A DNA stretch of 8,635 bases from an uncultured Olsenella sp. (lineage in GTDB: Bacteria > Actinomycetota > Coriobacteriia > Coriobacteriales > Atopobiaceae). Both the position numbers and the translations under genes were made by a program. The notes below the pieces were generated by a model. It made no database searches and was not told the DNA's origin. It saw nothing but the letters and a program-made list of their open reading frames with translations. The stretch lies in assembly GCA_937900605.1 (NCBI GenBank), contig CALCDK010000109.1, positions 1 through 8,635 of the forward strand, read 5' to 3'. This document shows, one piece after another, positions 1 to 4,909 of this stretch. Numbering within the stretch: position 1 is the stretch's first letter; each line of letters starts with the position of its first letter.

Positions 1-77
1 AGGAGCTGTGCCGAAAGTACGAAGAAGAATCCAAGCACCTCAAGTCTTGGGAAGAGGCGTACGCGCTCGGCTATTAA
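1..77 (+). CDS. C-terminal end of an unidentified protein (partial)
   Basis: Frame 3 is open from the left edge to a TAA at 75-77. It encodes 24 residues rich in Glu, Lys and Tyr that end ...WEEAYALGY, a plausible amphipathic C-terminal helix of a soluble protein. I do not recognise the family. A short intrinsic terminator follows 25 bases downstream, which supports this being a real gene end. About 7 of the 24 codons end in A or T (four GAA, plus CGA, TCT, TAT), and the stop is TAA. The other genes in the window use almost only G/C-ending codons and TAG, so this gene may have a different history, although 24 codons is a small sample. Confidence is limited by the short length. Confidence 0.55.
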   Translation, partial: ELCRKYEEESKHLKSWEEAYALGY

Positions 78-101
78 AAACAAGGAGATGTCATTTCAAC
101 T

Positions 102-123
102 GGTCCCGCAAGGGGCCTTTCTC
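102..123 (+). terminator. Intrinsic terminator after the first gene
   Basis: GGTCCC (102-107) pairs with GGGGCC (112-117), including one G-U pair, around a GCAA tetraloop of the stable GNRA class. The T-rich tail TTTCTC (118-123) follows. The stem is only 6 bp, but its placement 25 nt after the TAA stop fits a terminator for the leftmost gene. Confidence 0.5.
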
Positions 124-146
124 ATGCCGAGGGGAGGCGACTGCCC

Positions 147-322
147 ATGCGCAGCGCGACGGTGTTCGTCCGCACGGGCTACGGCCCGCGCGAGGCGCTG
201 CTGCGCGACGTGGTGCCGCGCCTGGAGGCCGCCGGGCTCGACGTGGAGGTCGTGGATGGCCACGACCGGCCGCGCTTCTCGCCACGCCGCGCCTCTCGCC
301 CGCCGCGTCCCGCGCCGGCTAG
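147..322 (+). pseudogene. Small frameshifted or truncated gene of unknown function
   Basis: A GGGGAGG ribosome binding site (131-137) lies 9 nt before the ATG at 147. The first 40 or so codons look coding: nearly every third position is G or C, and the product starts MRSATVFVRTGYGPREALL and runs to a VEVVDGHD segment near base 266. After that, the same frame becomes Arg/Pro/Ser-rich shadow-like sequence and runs on to 422, 104 bases into the opposing acylphosphatase gene. Moving to the frame used after a one-base deletion near 266-280 gives a short tail (ALLATPRLSPAASRAG) ending at a TAG at 320-322. That TAG overlaps the acylphosphatase stop in a shared CTAG. I therefore read this as a gene with a one-base deletion, a decayed remnant, or a sequencing error. 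The family is not recognised. If it is intact in frame 3, it would encode 91 residues ending at 422. Confidence 0.4.
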
Positions 323-642
323 TGCAGCACGCGGAAGCCCGTCTCGCCGGGCACCGGGGGCAGCTCGTCGCGCTGCGCGACCACGTAGCGGATGGGGTTG
401 GAGCGGTACGCCTCGACCATGAGCGAGAACCACGCGCCCACCGCCTCGGCGGGCCCCTGCAGCTCGGCGCTGACCGAGCCGTCGGGCTCGTTGCGCACCC
501 AGCCGGTGAGGCCCAGCGTGCGCGCCACCTCGCGCGAGGTCCAACGGAACCCCACGCCCTGCACCTGGCCCACGAACCTGAGCCCCAGGCGCTCGGCGGC
601 CGCGGGCCCCTGCTGTTCGATTCCGTCCCGACCCGTCGCCAT
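319..642 (-). CDS. acyP: Acylphosphatase
   Basis: This 107-residue protein should hydrolyse the carboxyl-phosphate bond of acyl phosphates such as acetyl phosphate or 1,3-bisphosphoglycerate in the cytoplasm. The small alpha/beta acylphosphatase fold is easy to recognise. The phosphate-binding loop GQVQGVGFRW spans residues 25-34, with catalytic Arg33. The second signature GWVRNEPDGSV spans residues 47-57, with catalytic Asn51. Typical members are about 90 residues, and the excess here is a Gly/Ala/Gln-rich N-terminal extension of about 18 residues. The chosen ATG has a GGGGAGG ribosome binding site upstream, which supports this start. The gene converges with the small gene at 147 and is divergent from the tannase-like gene at 811. 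Its stop is the minus-strand TAG in CTAG 319-322. The family assignment is firm; the physiological substrate cannot be read from the sequence. Confidence 0.94.
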   Translation of the reverse strand: MATGRDGIEQQGPAAAERLGLRFVGQVQGVGFRWTSREVARTLGLTGWVRNEPDGSVSAELQGPAEAVGAWFSLMVEAYRSNPIRYVVAQRDELPPVPGETGFRVLH

Positions 643-681
643 GGCGCCTCCCCGGTTCGCGTTTATCGTGGCCGCGACCGT

Positions 682-695
682 CGGCCCGTGGGCCG
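682..695. promoter_or_regulatory. Inverted repeat over the -35 region of the tannase-like gene promoter
   Basis: CGGCCC-GT-GGGCCG is a perfect 6-bp inverted repeat centred near 688. It sits where the -35 hexamer (about 687-692) would lie for the TATACT at 710-715, and no TTGACA-like -35 is visible. It could be a repressor operator, or chance in very GC-rich DNA. Confidence 0.3.
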
Positions 696-709
696 GCCGT
701 CGTGCGGCC

Positions 710-715
710 TATACT
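710..715 (+). promoter_or_regulatory. -10 element for the tannase-like lipoprotein gene
   Basis: TATACT lies 95 bp before the ATG at 811 in otherwise GC-rich DNA, with no good -35. It is embedded in the palindrome TACTAGTA (712-719). The opposite strand therefore also carries a TAGTAT, which could serve the divergent acylphosphatase gene. Confidence 0.45.
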
Positions 716-810
716 AGTACGAATGGGCGTCCGCCCCATGGCGCGCCCGCCGCACGTTCCGGCCCCGTCCGGGCCACACCGAAAACCACGGCCTGCTCAA
801 GGAGAATTCG

Positions 811-2757
811 ATGGGCTGCACAAGAAGAGAGTTCCTCGCGCTGGCGTCCATTGGCTCCATCGCCGGCGTCGCCGGCTGCACCCCCTCGCGACAGGAGCCC
901 CAACCCGACTCCGGCGCCCCGGCCGAGCCCCAGGTCGACCTGGAGGAGTTCAAGTCCCTCGCGCTCGACATGGGCGCGTGGAAGTACGATGCCGACAACG
1001 ACGTCTACTACCAGCTGGGCCTCACCTACTGCAAGAGCCCCGCGACCAAGACCTACGAGTCGCTGGCCGTCTTCGTGCCCGGCGCCTACTTCAGCGCCGA
1101 GAAGAACGGCTCGTCCTTCTCGTGCACCGTCGACCCCAAGGCGGTCGTCGGCGGCTTCACGCCCTCCACGGCGCCGGTCCTGATGCCCATCAACACGGGC
1201 ACCCTCGCGGCGCAGATGAGCCCCACCGTCTACGGCTACCAGGGCCTGGCCCCGTACCTCGAGGCCGGCTGCATCTACGTCTACGCCGGCTTCCGCGGCC
1301 GCTCGGCGGGCTACGACACCGCGTCGGGCGACGACGACCTGTTCCCCGGCGGCTCGCCGTGGCCCGTCGTCGACCTCAAGGCCGCCGTGCGCTACCTGCG
1401 CTACAACGCCGACGTCCTGCCGTGCGACCCCAGCCGCGTCTTCGTCTTCGGCTTCGGCGCGGGCGGCGGCGTCAGCGCGGTGCTCGGCGCCTCCGGTGAC
1501 TCCGAGGTCTACAGGCCCTACCTGGAGTCCATTGGCGCCGTGACGCACGACGCCCAGGGCGCCCCGGTCTCAGACACCATCGCCGGCAGCGCCTCGTGGT
1601 GCCCGTCCACCTCGTTCGACGTGGCCGACGCGGCCTACGAGTGGTCGCAGGGCCAGTACGCCACCACCGACTCGCGCGCCGAGGGCACCTGGACGCGCCA
1701 GCTGTCGCAGGACATGGCCTGCGCCTACGGCGCCTGGGTCAACGAGATGGACCTGCGCGGCTCTGACGACGCCCAGCTCACCCTGGACGAGACGAGCGCC
1801 GGTGCCTACTCGCTGGGCTCCTACGCCGAGCACCTCCTCGGCGTGATCGACGAGGCCGCCACCGACTTCGTGCGCAACACGCCCTTCCCGTACGCGTACA
1901 CCCCGCAGACGCTCGAGGACCCGTTCTTCCCCGGCGACCCCAACCTGGTCTCGTCGCGTGGCGAGACGCCCCTGCCCGATGCCTCCCGCGACGACGACGC
2001 CGAGGCCGGCGACGGGTCCGTGGCCGCCGACTCCGCCGACGGCGCCGGCCAGCCCGCGGACGCCGCTTCCGCGACCGAGCCGGCCAGCGACCTTCCGTCC
2101 GGCGTCGCCCAGGTCCAGTCGACCATCTACGGCTCGCCCCAGGACTACTTCGCGTCCCTCAACTCCGACAACGTCTGGATCAACTACAGCATCAAGTCCC
2201 AGGAGGTCTCGGTCTCGAGCCTGCGGGACTTCTCGCAGCACGTGCGCCCGGCCGCCGCGCCCGCGCTCGCCTTCGACTCGCCCGACCGCGCCACGCCGGC
2301 CAACCAGCTCTTCGGCGTGGGGGAGGAGTCCACGCTGCACTTCGACGCCATGGCCGCCGAGCTCGTCGAGGGCCGCGCCGACGCCTACGCGACGCTCGCC
2401 GGCTGGAAGGAGGAGTACGCCACCGCCTGGTCCGACGACCTCGAGAAGGTCGACTCCCTCGACTCGCCGATCGACCGCCGCGTGGCGATGATGAACCCGC
2501 TCTACTGGCTCAGCGGCCACTACGAGGGCTACGGCCAGGCCAACGTCGCGCCGCACTGGCGCATCAACGAGGGCCTCTTCGACTCCCACGTGCCCCTGTG
2601 CTGCGCCCAGAACGTCGTCCTGGCGCTCTCCAAGTACGACGGCGTCGCCGACGTCGCCTACACGCCGGTCTGGGGCCAGGGCCACGTCCTCGCCGAGCGC
2701 AGCGGCACCGCGACCTCCAACCTCGTGCAGTGGGTCATCTCCTGCTGCAGCGAGTAG
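811..2757 (+). CDS. Tat-exported lipoprotein, tannase/feruloyl-esterase-like alpha/beta hydrolase, probably catalytically altered
   Basis: This is a 648-residue exported protein. Residues 1-23 form a twin-arginine signal with a lipobox (TRREFLAL, hydrophobic stretch, VAGC with Cys23 as the lipidation site), so a folded, surface-anchored lipoprotein is expected. The mature part resembles the large alpha/beta hydrolases annotated as subtype B tannase or BD-FAE. The family nucleophile elbow G-x-S-A-G-G appears here as GFGAGG (214-219), with Gly216 where the Ser should be. The C-terminal block WRINEGL...WGQGH (583-625) keeps the expected His625, while the usual acidic residue before it aligns with His593. 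About 50 disordered Ala/Asp/Ser/Gly/Pro residues (381-431) interrupt the chain. Five pairs' worth of cysteines include CC at 597-598 and 645-646. The ATG has an AAGGAG ribosome binding site 7-8 nt upstream. The cyclophilin lipoprotein gene follows after 107 bp without a terminator. Fold and export are confident; enzyme activity is doubtful and the substrate is unknown. Confidence 0.85.
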   Translation: MGCTRREFLALASIGSIAGVAGCTPSRQEPQPDSGAPAEPQVDLEEFKSLALDMGAWKYDADNDVYYQLGLTYCKSPATKTYESLAVFVPGAYFSAEKNGSSFSCTVDPKAVVGGFTPSTAPVLMPINTGTLAAQMSPTVYGYQGLAPYLEAGCIYVYAGFRGRSAGYDTASGDDDLFPGGSPWPVVDLKAAVRYLRYNADVLPCDPSRVFVFGFGAGGGVSAVLGASGDSEVYRPYLESIGAVTHDAQGAPVSDTIAGSASWCPSTSFDVADAAYEWSQGQYATTDSRAEGTWTRQLSQDMACAYGAWVNEMDLRGSDDAQLTLDETSAGAYSLGSYAEHLLGVIDEAATDFVRNTPFPYAYTPQTLEDPFFPGDPNLVSSRGETPLPDASRDDDAEAGDGSVAADSADGAGQPADAASATEPASDLPSGVAQVQSTIYGSPQDYFASLNSDNVWINYSIKSQEVSVSSLRDFSQHVRPAAAPALAFDSPDRATPANQLFGVGEESTLHFDAMAAELVEGRADAYATLAGWKEEYATAWSDDLEKVDSLDSPIDRRVAMMNPLYWLSGHYEGYGQANVAPHWRINEGLFDSHVPLCCAQNVVLALSKYDGVADVAYTPVWGQGHVLAERSGTATSNLVQWVISCCSE

Positions 2758-2864
2758 CCCGCGCCGTCTCCCGCGCGCCACGCGGCCCTGCCGCCGCGCG
2801 CCCGCGCACCGCACCGCCGCGGCCGGCCCGCGCCGACCGCCACGACGTCCCGAAGGGAACCCAC

Positions 2865-3545
2865 ATGAGCTCCAGCACGACCACCCGCCGCGCCGCGGTC
2901 CTGTCGCTTCTTGCCGCATTCGTCCTGGTCGCCGCCTGTGCGTGCGGCGCGCGTGGCGAGGGCGGCGAGGCGTCCGGCCAGCAGGCCCAGCCCCAGCAGC
3001 AGTCCGGCGCCGACATCACCTCCGTCGAGCCCGACGACCCCTTCGCCACCGGCATCCACCACGTGGCCATCGAGGTCGAGGGCCACGGCACCATCGAGGC
3101 CACGCTCAACGCCAACGTGGCCCCCATCACCGTCTCGAACTTCTGCCACCTCGCCAAGGACGGCTTCTACGACGGTCTGACCTTCCACCGCATCATCGAC
3201 GGCTTCATGGTCCAGGGCGGCGACCCCAACGGCGACGGCACGGGCGGCGCCGAGAGGACCATCAAGGGCGAGTTCTCGGCCAACGGGGTCAAGAACGACA
3301 TCCCGCACGTTCGCGGCACCATCTCGATGGCGCGCGCCAACGACCCGGACTCCGGCAGCTCGCAGTTCTTCATCATGCAGGCCGACAACGCCAACCTCAA
3401 CGGCAACTACGCCGCGTTCGGCACGGTGACCTCGGGCATGGACGTCGTCGACGCCCTGTGCGACGAGGTTCCCGTCGAGGACGACAACGGCACCGTCGCG
3501 CCTGAGAACCAGCCGAGGATCGCCCACGTGGAGGTCATCGACTAG
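2865..3545 (+). CDS. Cyclophilin-type peptidyl-prolyl cis-trans isomerase lipoprotein
   Basis: The 226-residue product should catalyse cis-trans isomerisation of X-Pro bonds in exported proteins on the outer face of the membrane. Residues 1-25 are a Sec lipoprotein signal (Arg-Arg, hydrophobic core, VAAC with Cys25). A Gly/Gln-rich linker follows to about residue 50, then one cyclophilin domain (about 64-226). The active-site block FHRIIDGFMVQGGD (107-120) supplies Arg109, Phe114, Met115 and Gln117, and SSQFFI (165-170) supplies the hydrophobic pocket. Position Tyr182 in the LNGNYAAFG block replaces the human CypA His126, and the CypA Trp equivalent is absent, as is usual in bacterial cyclophilins. 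The ATG at 2865 is chosen because AAGGGA precedes it by about 8 nt and it starts exactly at the signal peptide; upstream in-frame sequence is shadow. It is probably co-transcribed with the tannase-like gene, so it may assist folding of envelope lipoproteins, which is inference. Confidence 0.95.
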   Translation: MSSSTTTRRAAVLSLLAAFVLVAACACGARGEGGEASGQQAQPQQQSGADITSVEPDDPFATGIHHVAIEVEGHGTIEATLNANVAPITVSNFCHLAKDGFYDGLTFHRIIDGFMVQGGDPNGDGTGGAERTIKGEFSANGVKNDIPHVRGTISMARANDPDSGSSQFFIMQADNANLNGNYAAFGTVTSGMDVVDALCDEVPVEDDNGTVAPENQPRIAHVEVID

Positions 3546-3579
3546 CGGCTCGGCACGCACGAGCGCGGGCACGGTCCCA

Positions 3580-3614
3580 GGGGGCGCCATCGCGAGGAGG
3601 CGCCCCCCTTCTTG
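3580..3614 (+). terminator. Intrinsic terminator of the cyclophilin transcript
   Basis: GGGGGCGCC (3580-3588) pairs perfectly with GGCGCCCCC (3599-3607) around a 10-nt loop and is followed by CTTCTTG. It lies 35 bp after the TAG stop. The tail is short but T-rich for this GC content. Confidence 0.85.
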
Positions 3615-3745
3615 TGGCCGCGGCGCGGCGCTTCTCGGCAGCATCCTGGCAGGCAGCGGAAATGTAAAAGACAATAAAATAACGGCAATGTACGCAGTGC
3701 GCAAGCCTTTTTGGTCAGATGGCGGAATACATCGCCGTGCGGCGC

Positions 3746-3751
3746 TATACT
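3746..3751 (+). promoter_or_regulatory. -10 element for the CarD-family gene
   Basis: TATACT lies 25 bp before the ribosome binding site AAAGGAG (3764-3770) in a 169-bp intergenic region that also contains an A/T-rich patch (3661-3683). No consensus -35 is seen. A GGCG-N8-CGCC dyad (3721-3736) covers the place where the -35 would be. Confidence 0.5.
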
Positions 3752-3776
3752 TGAGGGACGCGGAAAGGAGCAGCTC

Positions 3777-4280
3777 ATGTATTCCATTGGCGACTACATC
3801 GTTCATCCGGGTCAGGGAGTCTGCGAGGTCAAGGACGTCACCACGAGCCCCGAGGCGCTCTACCAGCTTCTGCCCCTGGGCCAGCGCCACCCGGTCCACA
3901 TCAGCTTCCCGGTGGCCAGCGAGGACCGCCTGCGTCCCGTGCTCTCGCACGACGAGGCGGTCGAGATCATCGACGACTACCCCACCATGCCGCTCGTCGA
4001 CTATGAGGCCCGCAACAACTCGATGGAGGAGGAGCACTTCCGCCACGAGATCCGCAACGGCTCCTGCCGCAACTCCGTGCGCATCGCCAAGACGTTCCGC
4101 ACGCGCATCGCCGACCTCCAGGACCACAATAAGAAGGCCCCCGTCGCCTACGAGCGCATCCTCAAGCAGGCCCAGGAGCGCTCCTGCCTGGAGCTCTCGG
4201 TGGCCCTGGGCTGCACGCCCGACGACGTCCGCGGCCTGCTGCGCGACCGCATGGCGCAGGCCGACGACGACCAGAACTAG
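3777..4280 (+). CDS. CarD/CdnL-family RNA polymerase-binding transcriptional regulator
   Basis: This is a full-length 167-residue CarD/CdnL-type protein. Residues 1-65 form the Tudor-like RNA polymerase-interacting domain shared with the TRCF (Mfd) RID, recognised by the start YSIGDYIVHPGQGVCEV. Residues about 75-160 form the helical C-terminal domain. Family members bind the RNA polymerase beta subunit and stabilise the open complex, acting at many promoters. The Trp of mycobacterial CarD (Trp85), which wedges into the -10 upstream edge, has no counterpart: the protein has no Trp at all, and Tyr76 is the nearest aromatic by position. The start is fixed by AAAGGAG 6 nt before the ATG; the in-frame ATG further upstream (3711) precedes the predicted promoter and is rejected. 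The gene is monocistronic by appearance, with its own promoter and hairpins after the stop. Coriobacteria often carry several CarD-like paralogues, so this may not be the essential copy. Confidence 0.92.
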   Translation: MYSIGDYIVHPGQGVCEVKDVTTSPEALYQLLPLGQRHPVHISFPVASEDRLRPVLSHDEAVEIIDDYPTMPLVDYEARNNSMEEEHFRHEIRNGSCRNSVRIAKTFRTRIADLQDHNKKAPVAYERILKQAQERSCLELSVALGCTPDDVRGLLRDRMAQADDDQN

Positions 4281-4283
4281 GAC

Positions 4284-4304
4284 GCCCGGCACCTCTCGCC
4301 GGGC
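4284..4304 (+). repeat. Stem-loop just after the CarD-family gene
   Basis: GCCCGGC (4284-4290) and GCCGGGC (4298-4304) form a perfect 7-bp stem with a 7-nt loop, 4 nt after the TAG. No T-run follows, so it is a poor intrinsic terminator on its own, though it could protect the mRNA 3' end. Confidence 0.5.
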
Positions 4305-4340
4305 CGGCCCCGCACGTGCCAGGCGCACGCCGCGGGGCCG
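4305..4340. repeat. 36-nt extended inverted repeat between the CarD and ACT genes
   Basis: CGGCCCCGC (4305-4313) pairs with GCGGGGCCG (4332-4340). Inside it, CGTGC (4315-4319) pairs with GCACG (4325-4329) around a 5-nt loop. This gives 14 bp interrupted only by a 1x2 internal loop. No T-run follows. The repeat ends 5 bp before the -10 of the ACT gene, so it covers that promoter's -35 region. It may be an operator or a 3' mRNA structure. Confidence 0.6.
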
Positions 4341-4345
4341 CGTCA

Positions 4346-4353
4346 TATAGAAT
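4346..4353 (+). promoter_or_regulatory. -10 region for the ACT-domain gene
   Basis: TATAGAAT is the only A/T-rich stretch between the carD-type stop and the ACT gene. It lies about 38 bp before the AAGGAGGT ribosome binding site. No -35 consensus is seen because the upstream bases are the 36-nt inverted repeat. Confidence 0.4.
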
Positions 4354-4401
4354 GGCAGCGCACACAACACCGCATGCGCCCCACGCGCAGAAGGAGGTCC
4401 C

Positions 4402-4689
4402 ATGGCCACCATCGCCGAGTCCCAGAACCGTGCCATCGTCACCGTGCTCGGCACCGACCGCCCCGGCATCGTCGCCGCCGTCGCCGGTTGCCTGAGCGAG
4501 CACAGGGCCAACATCCTCGACATCACGCAGACGATCCTCGAGTCCACCTTCACCATGACCATGGTCGTGGACCTCGGCGAGGCCGAGTTCGCCACGGTCA
4601 AGGCCTCCCTGGACTCCCTGGCCGAGTCCCTGGGCGTCCAGGTCGTCATCCAGCGCGAGGACGTCTTCCGCTTCATGTACCGCCTCTAG
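4402..4689 (+). CDS. ACT-domain protein, UPF0237 (GcvR-like) family
   Basis: This 95-residue protein is essentially one ACT domain. An N-terminal beta strand AIVTVLGTDRPGIVAAVAG (11-29) contains the DRPGIV ligand-loop signature. A helix then leads to ANILDITQTI (36-45), followed by strands FTMTMVVDL (50-58) and a final helix and strand ending in RFMYRL. Length and motifs match UPF0237 proteins, which are ACT regulators related to the first domain of GcvR and are expected to bind a small ligand such as an amino acid and to oligomerise; they have no catalytic site. The start is supported by a strong AAGGAGGT ribosome binding site. In many bacteria the UPF0237 gene directly precedes a UPF0210 gene, but here the next gene is kup on the opposite strand after two terminators, so the partner is not adjacent. 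The regulatory target is unknown. Confidence 0.92.
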   Translation: MATIAESQNRAIVTVLGTDRPGIVAAVAGCLSEHRANILDITQTILESTFTMTMVVDLGEAEFATVKASLDSLAESLGVQVVIQREDVFRFMYRL

Positions 4690-4721
4690 GCGCGCTGCGG
4701 CCGCCTCGCGTCGACGAGAAG

Positions 4722-4758
4722 GGCGCCCGTCCCCACGCGAGGGGGCGGGCGCCTTCGT
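4722..4758. terminator. Bidirectional terminator after the ACT gene, also facing kup
   Basis: GGCGCCCGTCCCC (4722-4734) pairs with GGGGGCGGGCGCC (4741-4753), 13 bp with one G-U pair, around a 6-nt loop. The plus-strand tail is TTCGT. The minus-strand tail is CTTCTC, so it can stop transcripts from both sides. Confidence 0.75.
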
Positions 4759-4810
4759 GCGTCGCGGCCTCGATTGCGACGTCGCCCGGCGGGCCTGCCG
4801 TCGTCGGGAC

Positions 4811-4844
4811 GAGAAGGACCCCGCCGCTGCTGCGACGGGGTCCT
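4811..4844 (-). terminator. Intrinsic terminator of kup
   Basis: AGGACCCCG and CGGGGTCCT form a perfect 9-bp stem (4815-4823 with 4836-4844) and a 12-nt loop. Read on the minus strand it is followed by TCTCG, making a TTCTCG-type tail about 65 bp after the kup stop codon. Confidence 0.75.
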
Positions 4845-4909
4845 GTTGCGTGGCTGGCGCGTGCCCCTGCGCCGTCGGGCGCGGGTGGGCGCGCCTGTGC
4901 GCCCGGGGG

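Larger units (their letters stand above)
4690..4909. other. Convergent non-coding spacer between the ACT gene and kup
   Basis: These 220 bp separate two convergent genes. The stretch contains two strong hairpins (4722-4753 and 4815-4844), each adjoined on its left by the same 10-mer GACGAGAAGG (4713-4722 and 4808-4817), which reads CCTTCTCGTC as a terminator tail on the minus strand. I see no coding potential in it. Confidence 0.7.

Noticed and set aside
88..146. ATG at 88 preceded by AAGGAG
   Set aside because: The ribosome binding site abuts the ATG with no spacing, the frame becomes shadow-like, and the terminator hairpin at 102-117 lies inside it.
1570..2919. Long minus-strand open frame opposite the tannase-like gene
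   Set aside because: Its Arg/Gly/Val-rich composition and lack of motifs mark it as a shadow of the plus-strand gene, caused by high GC content.
3711..3776. Upstream ATG at 3711 as the start of the CarD-family protein
   Set aside because: The extra residues lack family similarity, there is no ribosome binding site, and the predicted -10 lies downstream of it. The ATG at 3777 has a strong AAAGGAG.
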